A stretch of DNA of 64,000 nucleotides from contig CANTFK010000990.1 of NCBI GenBank assembly GCA_947646735.1, forward strand, positions 434,001-498,000. Direction: 5' to 3'. Shown in pieces: positions 20,063 to 31,589 of the stretch. This DNA comes from Peronospora farinosa. Its lineage: Eukaryota > Oomycota > Peronosporomycetes > Peronosporales > Peronosporaceae. The position numbers and the translations under genes are program-made. Position 1 is the stretch's first letter. Every line of letters starts with the position of its first letter. Under the pieces are notes generated by a model, which was not told the DNA's origin, searched no databases, and saw only the letters and a list, made by a program, of their open reading frames with translations.

Positions 20063-20984
20063 TTGGCTGAGCATTTGGCGCAGGGACTTGGTGAACAAGC
20101 CCTGGCCAACCTCTTAAGCTTTCCTCCTGAGCAACATGTTGCTCAGTTGGAGCAATGCGAGGCGTTTGTGCTCGGGCAGCGCAGAAATGCGTCCGAGGTA
20201 AATGACCAAGCAAAGGCCGAGTCCATCAATAAGACTCAGGATGAGCTTTTGCGTGAGAAAGCTCGAAACGAGGCGCTCAACAGAACTGTTGAGACGCTCT
20301 CGGCCCGGTCTAATCAACCGAGGCCCATTCGGATGGACCCTCCGAAGTTTGATGAGACTGCCCCTCATACGATTGTCCACTGGCTTTTATTAGTGGAGCA
20401 ATGCGTTATGGGATAGCTCATTGAAGACGACACCAGGATGGTGTCGTATGCCATGTAAAATTTGCGTGGCAAAAGCGTCAGAGTGGGCTTACTCTGCGCT
20501 TATGGCAAACGCTGATGCGTTTTCATGATGGATTATCTTTAAGTCAAAGATTCGTGCTATGTAACAGCCGCCTAACGATGAAATTTTACTTCAGGCGCGC
20601 TTCTTTGGAGCACGACAGGCGAAACGATCTCTGCAAGAGTATGTGAAGGAGATGCGTTCGCTGTCTGCTTTCATTAATGTGAGTCCGATACCGGGAAACA
20701 TTAGGGTGCCTATGTTCATGAACGGACTACGGCACGGCCCATCGCGTCTGGACCTTTTTAAAAAGGTGCCAAAGACGATGGAGGAGGCAATTAGTATTGC
20801 CATGGATGAGGAGCAATCCTACAACATCGCCTTGGCGACAGCTTTTTATAAACCGTCAGCCGAGAAGTCGGATGCCACTCCAATGGAGTTAGGCAATGCA
20901 GACGTGGTCTGCAACAAGTGCGGCAAGCGCGGACATATGATGCCTCGCTGCTATGCCAAACTTGCTGCTGATGCTATGTCATGA
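20063..20984 (+). pseudogene. Ty3-B gag, frameshifted
   Basis: The N-terminal part (20063-20416) has a coiled-coil-like Glu/Gln/Arg region and stops at TAG. A short degraded stretch follows. The C-terminal part (20643-20984) has the gag signature FMNGLRHGPSR and a CCHC zinc knuckle CNKCGKRGHMMPRC with correct spacing. There is no ATG at the start of the open frame, so the true start is lost or lies in the degraded part. Confidence 0.75.
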
Positions 20985-21115
20985 AGCAAAAGAGCTCATC
21001 ACCCGAAGGGAGGTGCGAAAAACCAGCGTGCACGACGCACGGGTTCAGCACCTGCCCAAGATGGGTCGGGAATTATGGTAGCGCGGTAGGGGCGGGATGC
21101 CCTACTGTCGCGGAA

Positions 21116-21529
21116 TCTGAAGCTACCCCTATGTTCAGAGTTATCGAACAAATGGTTAGCATAGTCCCTGAGGTTCCGAAAGGTCGGACCTCAACCCTTT
21201 TGGTCTATAGCGCTCGAGTACGAGGCTATGACCAAGTGATGACCCTTCTCGTGGTTTCGGATGCATCACAAAACTTTGTGAAACTCGCAGCTCTGAAAAA
21301 GAGACCGACGAGTTATGAGTCGCTTTGCCAGGATGGCAAGCGAGAAGAGGCAATCGTTCGTTTAGCGAACGGCGCGCTCGATAAATCGGAGGGAGTTCAA
21401 GTTGAACTCGCCTTCAGTTTCAGTGACTTCTCTTGTAAAGAGAAGTTCACAGTGCTAGGTATGGAGAGTCCAAATGACCTCATCCTAGGCATGCCTTGGT
21501 TGGCTAAACACCAACCATGGATAGACTGA
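21116..21529 (+). pseudogene. Ty3-B protease region
   Basis: The C-terminal retropepsin landmark LILGMPWLAKHQPWID is clear. The active-site region reads LLVVSDASQNFV, so the Asp-Ser/Thr-Gly triplet expected in retropepsins is absent and the catalytic site looks destroyed. A stop follows at 21527-21529. Confidence 0.75.
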
Positions 21530-22310
21530 CGTACACGCACAGTCGCTAGCTCTACGCAAGACACCAAAAAGGATGTGCTCTTGCGAGAGGCTTATGTGGC
21601 TGATGCTGTGTCCAACCCAGTCGAGGGTGCGATGACGGTATGTCAATCGACACTAGGAACTACCCAGATAGAAAGGAGTGGTGTTGTTGGAAGTGCACCG
21701 GCGGAAAGCCAGGTGACACATATTCGACCTGGGTGTTCCTACCCAGGTCGAAAAGTCTGGTGTAGTGAATGGGGCGATGACAGGTAGTCATGCGTCCAAT
21801 AGTCCTGCACAGAGCCGAGAGCCTGTGGCAGTTGATGTTGGGCTGACAGGAAGTCAAACGCCACAAGAACCGGCACAGAGCCCTGGTGCGGTTGGAAGGA
21901 GTGCGTTAGCTGAGATAGCAACGACACCTTCTTCCAGGTCAAAGGTCGTGGCGACTCGAAGAACGAGCACCAGACGTATTAAGACGATCAAGGGCAGTGA
22001 CCCTTGGATCAGTATAGGTACAAGAGGACGGACCTACGAACGAGTTGCTCGAGGTCGTCGATGACAAGATGCCGATGGCATCCTCAGTTGAGGTGCTCCA
22101 ACTTGTCTTGGCATCTGCCGAGGAGATAGTAAATCTCTCGGAGATGACGTGGGATCTGTTCCTGTCCGAATTGAAAGGAAGGAATGATCCATGATATAGT
22201 CGCACTAGTTCCAAAAGAGAATGTGGTGGACTGTTGATCGTCGTCCACAATGGAAGAGCATCTTCTAGACCGACAAGAAGAAACGGTTCGCTGCTCAAGG
22301 CTAAGAAGTC
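21530..22310 (+). pseudogene. Ty3-B protease-RT linker, degraded
   Basis: No domain is visible. The translated pieces are rich in Ser, Pro, Gln and Thr and hold weak internal repeats (SHASNSPAQS, TGSQTPQEPAQS). This is the position where Ty3-A and Ty3-E carry clear tandem repeats, so it may be a worn-out array. A basic segment (about 21955-22010) precedes the RT. Confidence 0.45.
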
Positions 22311-23200
22311 TTGAAGGACAGCCCGTTCTGTGATGTTCTGTGGAAACACCGTGATGTGTTTCAAGCAGAAGTGCCGAGCCGCCTACCGGCCGATAGGGGC
22401 ATCAGGCGCGAGATAGACCTGGAGCCTGGCACCAAGTATTGTGTGACCAGGCATTGGCCGTTTCCGGAGGAACAAGTCGATTACATCGATGAGCCAAGGC
22501 GGGACATGTACGTGAGAGCAAGTCGCCTCACTGCAGCCCGAACTTTTGTGTGCGTAAAGCAACAGGTGTATGGCGCGTGGTTTATGCTTATAATAAGCTG
22601 AGCACGGCCACCATTCCAGCTCAAACGCCGATTCCGCGGAAAGATGTTTTGTTGAATTCCATGGGAAAGTCAACTATCTCTTCCGCGTTGGATCTGAAGA
22701 ATAGCTACTATCAGGTTCTCATGAGAGATACTGACGTAGCCAAAACGGCAGTAAACACCCCAAGTGGGAGTGGCTTGTGATAAAAAATGCTCCGGCAACA
22801 TTCAGCTGAGTGGTGGCTCACGTGATGCGTCAGCACTGTGCTTACGCGCCCCATTACTTTGACGATGTATTAGTGCATAGTAGGGCGGAGGACGGTCTGA
22901 GCGCAAGATCCATTTAGACGCTATGTTGCAGACTCTGGGTAACGCCCAATTATACGTGAACTTGCAAAAGTGCGTAATAGGGGTCCCCGAGATACCTGTA
23001 CTGGGCTGCATCGTAGGTGCACATGGTGTACGAGCAGACACAGAAAAGGTAAAGGCTGTAAAGGAATGACAAGTCCCACGACATGTGAAGGATCTGCGCC
23101 AATTCTTTGGGCTCGCTAATTTCTTGCATAAGTACAGCAAGAATTATGCGGAGCAGACCAAGCCATTGTCTGACCTTTTAAAAAAGGATACAGAATGAAC
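22311..23200 (+). pseudogene. Ty3-B reverse transcriptase
   Basis: RT pieces occur in several frames. [20 protein letters not shown] (about 22410-22470) and [19 protein letters not shown] are followed by a catalytic YFDDVLVHS near 22857-22883. Stops and indels separate all of them, and a segment before the YFDD box is missing. The core Asp pair is intact but the gene cannot be translated. Confidence 0.85.
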
Positions 23201-23545
23201 TTGGTCAAAGGAACAAAAAGATGCGTTCACTTCAGTGAAGCAATCTCTTGTAGAGGCACCGGTCTTGGCATTGCCAGACGCGGATAAGCCCTTTAGCGTC
23301 GTCTGCGATGCAAGCAATTTTGCAATCGGCATCGCGCTCATGCAAAAGGATGACAACGGCGTTGACCGTGTCATATCGTATCAGTCTCGGCTTTTAAAAG
23401 CTGCCGAGCTGAATTACCCTGTGCATGACAAGGAGCTACTTTCAATTAAGTATGCCCTTGTGAAGTTTCGGGTGCACCTCTTGGGCACCGAACCTTTTGT
23501 GGTTTATACGGATCACGCATCCCTGCGATATAGCGGCCCGCTATA
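23201..23545 (+). pseudogene. Ty3-B RNase H, truncated
   Basis: [53 protein letters not shown] and YTDHASLR are all in frame. The C-terminal half is missing: at about 23530 the sequence jumps straight to the integrase zinc-binding region, indicating an internal deletion. Confidence 0.85.
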
Positions 23546-25037
23546 AACTCATGATACTTCACGATTGCCATGATGCGCCATCTAGTGGGCATCTGGGTCG
23601 TAAAAATACATTCTTACGAGTGTCAGAGGAATTTTGGTGGCCTCACCTATATCGGTGGGTGGCCAACTATATTCGCTCTTGCGAAGAGTGTCAGCGCATA
23701 AAGCCTGCACCTTCGAAAAGTGCGCCACTGAAGCCACTGCCGATTCCAACGGATTGTTGGAAGTCGGTCCGATTGGACTTCATGCTTGGCTTATCGCCTG
23801 ACCATAAAGACAGGACGGGGCTCGTTGTCTTTGTATACAGACTGAGCAAGATGGTGCATTTGGCACCATGGTGCACAAAGATATCTGGAAAAAAGGCTGC
23901 CCTCTTGTTTCTAGATCACGTGTACCGACTACACGGGATGCCTGAGTCCATAGTATCGGACCGGGATCCGCGTTTTACGTCGGGTTGTGGCGACGTGTGT
24001 TTGAGCTGCTGGGTAGCAAGCTCCACATGTCAACCGCTGATCATCCCCAGACCGATGGTCAATCTGAACGTGCCAATCGAGTTGTGGCGGATGTGTTGCG
24101 TACAATAGCGACTCCTAAAGAATGGAGCAAGCAATTGCCATTCGTGGAGCTCGCTATTAATGATAGTGTTTATGCCAGTACGGGTGAAACACCGTTTTAC
24201 ATTAACGAACTGCGTCATCCTCGAACGCCAGTCTCGTTTGTACGCAGCCCGAGTCTTAGTGGGGGAGGGCATCTCACTTTGCTCGGTGCGAATGCCAAAG
24301 AGGGACAAGGTTGCCCTCGTGACACTGCTAGTTTAGAAGTGGTTACGACACCTATAAGTGTCACAGAGGAGGCACGGTAAGAAATGCCAGTGCTCCTTGA
24401 TGATGACACTATAGTGTTGTCAACAGCGTCGACCCATGAACGACCTCTTGAAGGCGTCATCGGCGAGCTGGATGCTAAAAGCGTTATCGAAGCTCAGAGG
24501 TTTGTGGATGAGCGATTAGCCATTACACGTAAAGTCCGTGACGCGATGGCAAGCGCACAGGGCAAGCAAAAAAAATATGCAGACCAGCATGGTCGCAAAA
24601 ACAATGAACACTTAAGTGTGGGGGACAAAGTGCTATTAAGTACTGCTACCCTACCTAAACATGGAATCTCTGTACTACCTGGTAGTACTACTAATCTATT
24701 GCCCCGATTCATTGGGCCATTTACAGTGGTCGGGGAGGTTGGATACCTAAACTATAGGCTCACTCTCCCATCGTATATGAAGACGCACCCCGTATAAAAA
24801 AAATACGTGGGTCGTCTGAAACGGTATGTGGATCCACAAGAGATCACATATACGCATCAGTCTAACGAAACCGATAGTGACGTCGACTGTGAGTCGAATG
24901 TCGTTGCCTATCAGGCGAGGTGGAAGAAGAACGACTCCCCGTATACTAGAAAGTCGACAGAGGCCTCGGTGATCGAGGAGGACTCTGCGTTGGACACGGG
25001 TATCTCACCATTAGTCGCTCATGTACTTTCAAAATAA
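23546..25037 (+). pseudogene. Ty3-B integrase and GPF tail
   Basis: The HHCC region (HDAPSSGHLGR, then CEECQRIKPA) and the first catalytic Asp (RLDFMLG) are followed by SDRDPRF. The frame then shifts near 23985 and continues with TADHPQTDGQSERANRV, which holds the catalytic Glu. The module RFIGPFTVVGE and then MKTHPV, a stop, and VGRLKRYVDP marks the C terminus. No chromodomain is recognised. Breaks lie at about 23980, 24380 and 24795. Confidence 0.85.
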
Positions 25038-26357
25038 TTTTGAAGAGGTCATACCCCTGACAACCCCTCGTATTCGCAGCGCGTAGATCCAAAGTCAGTC
25101 GCGAGACTTGACTCGAAAGATCCGCCACCACTTTCTTCAGCGCAACAATTTCCGCCTGCGACTGAACGACAACAGGATAGGCAGCCGCGAATAGTTGGGC
25201 ATAAACGCCGATCGTATCGGTTGTCACCTGTGCTGGTGGATGCGGGTGGAACACACGCTTCCAATGCTGGAAAGTTGTGGGGCCACCTCCATATGAATCA
25301 AAAGCTTCAGATCTTAGTCTAGTGGAAGGGATAACCGAAGAGCTTCAAACTTTTAAACCATTTGACGCGTTGCGTGTCGGCGTGCCTGGGCTGGTGGCTG
25401 CTTACGAGCAAAGCGTTAGCGGTTTTTGCTCTGCTATGTACTGATGAACTAGCAGGGTAGCGTAGCGAGAAGGAGGTGGGGGTATGTTATCACCCAATAT
25501 TTCACTCGCAAGCGTCATAGCGAAGATAATTCGCTGCGACCGCTGTTTCACTGCATCTACATGCGGCGTTAAACGGCGCAGTAATTCTGCTTCGTATTCG
25601 TCGGTTGTTTCGTTAGAACACAACATGATGGGGAAAGGAAAAAACGACCTAGTGCTTTCCCCTGCCTTTATCATGATGGACAGACGCTAAAAATTAATTA
25701 GCGTCAGTACCGGTACGCCTTAAAAGCGTCGCACTATTGCCACTCGAGTGTGGCCACTCGGATGGAGGTGGCATTACTGGCACTTACCCCTCACGTAGCC
25801 GTCCTCACGACGGCGTTTTAGTGAGGTCGACTGCGAAGTCGAAAGGGCTTTTTGCTCACCTTCGCCTGAGTCTGACTCTCCATTATGGGTTATCAAGGCA
25901 TCAGACGTAGGTTTGACAGAGGCAGACGATTTAGAATGTGACCTGCGGTGTTGAGCCGCGGTCGTTTCTTTTGAAGCAGCGCGCTCAGTTGTGGTCGCTG
26001 CGCTCGTTGGCGCAGACGAAGAGGCATGGACCTCGCTCTCAGGAATCATAGAAGCTTCCTGAAGGATAAGTGTCTCAAATGATGAGTACAAATGTCCCAT
26101 CAGAGCACTGTGCTCATCACCACTTTGAAGCGATGGCAATGGAGTGATCTCATTGTAGTAACAATGAGAGACAAGTCTTCATCCGCACAATAGTGGGATG
26201 GACCAGTTTTCTCTGTTGTCAAGCTGACATTATATGTCTGAGTTGTCACAGAGACACTTAGCGACGACTGCGAGTTATCGCGGCGCGTGCGCTTTGTGTT
26301 GTTCGGCATGGGCGCCGTTGCAGGCGACCCGTCAGCCTTATCACGCTTCGGCGGCAT
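24946..26357 (-). pseudogene. Antisense ORF of Ty3-B, broken
   Basis: A minus-strand frame starts with an ATG at 26357 (MPPKRDKADGS), 57 bp from the 3' LTR. It shifts frame between about 26100 and 26139, and then one frame carries most of the coding-like sequence down to 24946, interrupted by several in-frame stops. Visible features are a basic N terminus (TKRTRRDN), a Ser/Thr/Ala-rich region, a Leu-rich helical segment (EAELLRRLTPHVDAVKQRS) and a coiled coil (IVALKKVVADLSSQVSRLTL). No known domain is seen. Position and polarity match the antisense frame of Ty3-A, but I cannot see clear sequence similarity by eye. Confidence 0.5.
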
Positions 26358-26413
26358 CGCCTCTTTTTCGATGTTTTACAAAAATGCAAAAATCGTCTCA
26401 AAGAGGGTAATGG

Positions 26414-26993
26414 TGTAACGGGCTAAAAGCTACATGGAGCTCGTTAAGTATATGTTACTTGACGGGGAGGTCTAAAAAGGGTATGCGGTACCTTTAACCA
26501 CCCACTCGGGTGAGTCACACCAATGTGACCCTTTATCGTGAATGAGATATTCATTGATGAATTCACATTCAGCAGGGATGACGCCCAGTTGGGACTAGTC
26601 GTCATGGTGACCTCACGTCATCAGCGATGCTTTATTATATTAAGCCCGCACGTATGATACGCATCTAAAGAGACGCGCATCCAATCTTTGCATAATTAAT
26701 CAATAAGAAGTATAAATTATATTATTTTATTTTTTTATAAATATAAGTCAGTCTTGAATTTCCTTACTACCTCTCACTGCCCCTGAAAAGCTGAATAATT
26801 TTCTGCGTGGCGCAAGTTGTGCTCTTATTATAAGTTTGTTGTGCGACTCTCTTCGGCGACCGGCAACTATTGGTACGACCGCTTAAGCAGTCGTTCAAGC
26901 ATTCCAGCACCGCGCACGGAGGAAAGACGGTCTAGACGCTTCCTCGCGAGCTTGAAGGTGTGTGCCAAAGTAGCACAAGGCAACTTCATCGAG
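26414..26993 (+). repeat. Ty3-B 3' LTR, truncated at its end
   Basis: It begins TGTAACGGGC after an A/G-rich tract (26397-26410). It contains AATATAAATTATATTATTTT-type AT-rich sequence and CGACCGGCAAC. The terminal bases are lost where it joins the Ty3-A relic at about 26994. Confidence 0.75.
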
Positions 26994-28402
26994 TAATTTC
27001 AGCCGTAAATTTGTTTAGCTCTTCAAATTGAGAGGCTTTTACCTTTAAAGTCTTTTTCTAACTAAAGCGCTTTATAGCTCTGCTACACTTGGTAAAGTTG
27101 TAGTCCTCCCACACCTAATTTGTAAAAATAAGGACCCTCTGAAAGAATAGAGAGTAGTATTCACCTCTTTTAGGCGCAACGCGTCGCGCTTAATATATTA
27201 TCAGCGTTAATTGGGGCCGATCAAATTGATCACCAAATGGCTCAAGGCCCGTGTGCTTAATGCACGTCTTGAGGCCTTTTTTATGAGTTACGATGAAGCG
27301 CTAATCGGTCAAGTTCATGACCATGTAGCGTCGGCTTGCCGACGCGCTACCCTTTGGTAGCCAACGAAGAGCTGAAGGCTCGACCGCTTGTATCAAGCTT
27401 AAGAACTTTTGAAGGTAAGAAGGGGTAAATCTCTTCCTCTGGCTCCGGGAGGTCGAAATGGCTATGAGCCGCTATGCTTCGATCGGAGCAGCAGCGGGTG
27501 GGATTGGCCATCTAAAAACTCATTATTAAGTCCCAAGAGTGGGCACTAACGTGCGATGCGTCTGTAGACGCAGCGATTCTTACCTAGGATGTGCTACTAC
27601 AGCAAATTTCCCGGGTATTCTCACCGCCTAAATAATCTTATCGTGTGCGATTACGCTTCTTGGTTTCTTGCAAGGGAAGAAGAATTTTTCAAACTATGTC
27701 CGGAAGCTAATAACTCCCATTGCTGCTATGGAAATGGAACCTCTGCCGGAAGAGGTCCGAGTGCCCATCTTTATTGAAGGATTCCGAATAGGGTTGCTAG
27801 GGCGAAAGTCTTTTGTGTCCACCCTTCGGCCTTCGAAGAGGCGGTCGATGAGGTATTGAATGCCAAATTCAGCTTTAAGACGGCTCGCTTTATTACCCAA
27901 GTGCATAACTTAAATGCCTGTGATAGAGCCGAGCCCATGGATCTCAGCTATGCTGAAGATCAAGAAGCTGAGCCTCAAGCTGCAGAGAAGCAACGTAGCA
28001 TCCGTAAATGCTACATGTGAGGAAGCACAAGGCACCTCCACACAAGCTGTCCGTTGCGAAGGCAACATTAGGCTGCTGATCGCCCTACTATTAATGCACT
28101 AAGCTCTATAGATCCTCTAGGAGGTAGAGGTGAGCAGGGCTTGGCCTCATACTTCGTGAAAGATTTCACGAAGCGTGATACAAGCATGGCTTATTCGTTG
28201 TTTCAGCAATTATTAAGGGCTCTGATAAGCCATGATCAACTTTAATCGACTCAGGGGCATCGAGTAATTATGTACGACGCCATTTCCTGAAAAGAAGTCA
28301 GAATTATGCTAAAGAACTTATAGTGCAAAGAGGTGATTATATCACGGCTTGTCTCGCGACTGGTGCTCGTGTCGCAGTTTTTAAAGTTTCGTCGAACATC
28401 GG
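26994..28402 (+). mobile_element. Ty3-A family relic 1 (LTR end, gag, protease start)
   Basis: Positions about 27000-27087 match the last part of the Ty3-A LTR and end CTACA, followed by the primer site TGGTAAAGTTGTAGTCC. Gag sequence parallel to Ty3-A follows at 27128-28110 with many stops and shifts. A stretch at about 28240-28290 encodes the retropepsin-like SGASSNYVRRHFL. The relic ends abruptly at about 28402, where unrelated AT-rich sequence starts. The zinc knuckle's second Cys-containing codon is damaged (a TGA stands at 28018-28020). Confidence 0.8.
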
Positions 28403-28677
28403 TGTTATAATATGCTACCTTGTATATATAACACAAACATATAATAAACAGTTACATTTGTATACACTTGCTGTGCCCGAACAGCGAACACAGAATGGCT
28501 AAATATTATTGGTTAATTATTGAAGCCTAGAGACCCAATATGGACGAATGATAGATCAACCTGAAAAATGTGTGGTTCTCGAAGGCAGGAACAAATTCGT
28601 ATTTATTACGACTTAAAAATCTTGGTAATTAGTACGAACTAAAACAAATTTGAAAATTAGAAATAAGTTTTTGTTAA
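28403..28677 (+). repeat. Probable left part of the Ty3-D 5' LTR
   Basis: It begins TGTTATAATATGC and is AT-rich without coding potential. It is interrupted at 28677 by Ty3-C. The right part of the same LTR appears to resume at 35855-35925, just before a primer site and gag. Some words (GACCCAATA, TTATTGGTTAATT) recall the Ty3-E LTR at 37761-38081. The assignment is inferred from layout. Confidence 0.5.
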
Positions 28678-29008
28678 CGTGACGGGGCTAGAGCTCTCTT
28701 ACTTGCACAACACTATAGGTCTTACGAGGAAGCGTAAGGGAGCACGCAGAATTAGCGTTCTAAGGTATATTACAACTCTTATTTATATAATTGGTATGTT
28801 TTATATTAAGTACGAGTGGTTACCAAGCGCATGAGAACCACTCAACTACAGATCTCTTCTACTATTGGCTTTTAATATGACTGATTTTCCCTTTTCTACT
28901 AATAAAGATACGAATGGCTACACCCGCTATCTTGGATGTAACATATCACTACTTATGTAATATGAATTTAAAAATCTGGCTAGTTGTGTAACGGTACACC
29001 CCGTTACA
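28678..29008 (-). repeat. Ty3-C 3' LTR
   Basis: It matches 35528-35854. On the plus strand it ends ACCCCGTTACA, so the ends form an inverted TGTAACGGGG pair. The outer end is mutated (CGTGACGGGG). A run of about 95 bp is almost unchanged between the two copies, from GACTGATTTTCCCTTTTC to GGATGTA. Confidence 0.88.
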
Positions 29009-29109
29009 CCACCCCCACACAATATAGCACCTGATCTTAGGTGCGACAGAACACAGGAAATAATCCGACTCAATTAAATCACGTCATCGTCGGGCGTTTG
29101 TAAACAATC

Positions 29110-29609
29110 ATGGCCACATACAACACCACTGAAATCACTCCAAAAAGGAAAAATAGAAACGACCACAAGAAACTCCTGGTACCGTCCAACGTGGCGGTGC
29201 CCAACCATCCGCGACCATATGCGGAGAGTCTTCGCGTCTGGGAACATTTAGATTGCGGAGTTGAACGTTCGCGTGGTAATGAAGAGATGTGCGAGATGTG
29301 ACGACGATGGAGGTGTACTCGGGGAAAACCGACCTAGCTACGTATGCTGTAAGACAAGCTTCGTTGGACGAGTCTTGGACCGCATTCGTCCGCCGGTGGA
29401 ACACCGATACGTCTTTGCCGAACTCGTACCGTTACGCGGAGAGCAACGTCATCTTTATGGACTCGCAGAAACCCGCTAGAGGGTATGTGAGTAGTCTAGG
29501 TCCGCGGCAGCCCTTCTTGCTTTGTGCACTGGCGAGAAGTTGTCATCATTGTGAACGACACGGTGTAGCGCGGCCATACCCCGCCTTAATTGGCGACCAT
29601 TCTTGGTGA
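29110..29609 (+). pseudogene. Antisense ORF of Ty3-C, broken
   Basis: Read opposite to the element, an ATG lies at 29110, 101 bp inside the 3' LTR. The first frame (MATYNTTEITPKRKNRNDHK...) is basic and hydrophilic for about 60 codons. It then shifts to another frame, which continues protein-like to 29609 (SLDESWTAFVRRW, NSYRYAESNVIFMDS). No domain is recognised. The placement mirrors the antisense frames of Ty3-A and Ty3-B. Confidence 0.4.
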
Positions 29610-30981
29610 TTGTCCGTTTAACGAGGAGAAAAGCACGTAGGTTGGGAGGTATGAGCGAGTGCGTGATGAACACCAACGAGCGCATGTGGGGACTCGAATG
29701 AACGTGTCTTAACTCTGCACTGACCCCACGAACTTTTTCTTGAACTGCAGGATCTCCAACATCGTGACCTGCGCGTCTTTCTCGATCAGCAAGCCCTTTA
29801 ATATCGCGAGCTGCTCGGTGCTCGCAATGTCGCTCACCTCCCGATCGTATTCGCTCACGATATACGGACCACCCACACGAAGTGTTGCGCGAGGTTCCCA
29901 CGTATCGCTATGTGGGATACAACCAAGCCATCGACCGCGTGAAAACGCGTTTCCGGAACGAGTTTTGCCGAGAGCGGGCGGCGCCGTGAACAGTCTGAGG
30001 CGGGTCACGATGATCCAAGTTTTTTTTTAAAATCCAACGTCGATTTCCAGCGCTGTCAACTAGCGGTGGTGGACCTTCGCGCTGAAACGCAGCGTGAGGC
30101 ACTGAAGTCTAAATGACCGGTGCCGACTTCTTCGGTCGTGGCGCAGCTCCAGGAGGTCGATCGGTGGGTGAGATTTGTCGACCATAATTCGAGTCAAGCA
30201 AGGGATATGGATGAGGCTGTAGAGAGTCTCGTGGAGGAGGCTTCTTCTTCGATTGCTGGGTTCGCTCAGCGACTCGAGCGTTTGTAGCAGATAGATGCTA
30301 CTCTTCGACGGAACACCGTGGAGTTGCGCGGGCTGTGCCAGATTGATCCGCCAATACCCCCGCGTTACCGGGGACCGCGTTATGCACCGGCGTCGGATCA
30401 GTCGTCGACGGGAGGACTGCCGACCAGCGACGCTGGAGACGACCGAAGTAGAAAGTATAGTGTATACGCATCCACAAAAATTTTCCAGTTCTCCAGCATC
30501 TACGCTCACCTTAACCACTTTGAATGGGTCAATATATCGTGGTGTTCGTTTCGGTGTGCCGAGATTTGTCACTGATGCGTCGGGTGTGCTTGTCGTCAGC
30601 AATAGAATAAAATTACTAAACTTGAGCTTCCCAAGGTTTTTGTGTTCGCACTGGTCTGCAGACGCCTTCTGCTTATCGATTGCAGCGGCAATGGCGTCGC
30701 ACACAAAATGCGGTGCAGATGACGAAATATCACAAATTCGTCGTTTGGCATAGAGTCCAATAGACGAAATCCCAATGAGACTGAGCTTCGATAGTTGAAG
30801 AAAGAATGTTCTGTGACTTGGAACGCGTTTGCACCGCATTTAACGAGTCGGTTAATGTATTCTGCAAGGATTTCAGTCACACCGGGACATCCGGTGTCGA
30901 TTCTTAACAAAAGTAAAAGAATTGGCTAATCCAAGAGGGGCCGGGGCTCGCGGATGGCGGGCGCTCTTCACGAAAAAGGAG
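29610..30981 (-). pseudogene. Ty3-C integrase C-terminal region and tail
   Basis: On the minus strand a GPF-like module, degraded to RYIDPFKVVKVS, lies near 30450-30500. It is preceded by a stretch with DAIAAAIDKQKASADQ, matching the spacer seen in other integrases before that module. Further on (about 29709-30008) is a Leu/Lys-rich helix (LAILKGLLIEKDAQVTML). Frames change repeatedly. No chromodomain is convincing. Confidence 0.55.
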
Positions 30982-31488
30982 TTAAGCCAGTCGAAGCGTG
31001 AACAGCGTTGTCATCACGTACTCATTCATAAAAAGAAACTTGCTCCATGACGTAAAAGGCGTGGAGTTATTGCGAAGAACATTCTGCAATACGCGGTTGA
31101 CTCGCTCGGTCTGCCCATCCGTTTCAGGGTGCGCGGTGGTAGACATCCGCATACGAGTGCCGAGAATCTCGAACAAGCGATACCAAAACGTGTCCGTAAA
31201 ACGATGATCTCGATCGGATACAATCGTTTCGGGCATGCCATGATGTATACATGTCATGTCTACGAAGAGATCCGCGGTAATTTCGGCCGTGATGGAAGCG
31301 GCGACAGGTGAGAGATACGCTATTTTTTTAAACCTGTTTGCGATAAAACATATACCTGTGCGCTCCTGCGCATCGGCTGGCAATCCAAAGAAGAAGTCAA
31401 TACTCACGGAATTCCAAAGACCCGTGGCTATCAGTAGAGGGCGAAGAGGGACCTGTGCCGACGGTGCCGGCTTCACACGCTGGCACAC
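30982..31488 (-). pseudogene. Ty3-C integrase core
   Basis: CQRVKPAPSAQ opens the frame at the second Cys pair. Catalytic Asp residues are in SIDFFFGLP and SDRDHRF, and Glu in TDGQTERVNRV. The zinc-binding N-terminus is degraded upstream (31490-31590). The frame ends at a stop instead of continuing to the GPF module. Confidence 0.88.
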
Positions 31489-31589
31489 CTCACAGGACCG
31501 AATCTATTTGTGGACCCATTTACACGTATGGGGTCAATAGAAATTCTGATACAGCGCGGGATACGTCTTCTCGCGACCCAGATGGCCGC

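Larger units (their letters stand above)
19448..26993 (+). mobile_element. Ty3/gypsy element B, strongly decayed
   Basis: The element has a truncated 5' LTR, gag, protease, RT, RNase H, integrase, a GPF tail, a broken antisense frame and a 3' LTR that runs directly into a Ty3-A LTR remnant. Numerous frameshifts and stops plus a deletion in RNase H make it dead. The two LTRs are clearly more diverged than those of Ty3-A, which suggests an older insertion. Confidence 0.88.
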
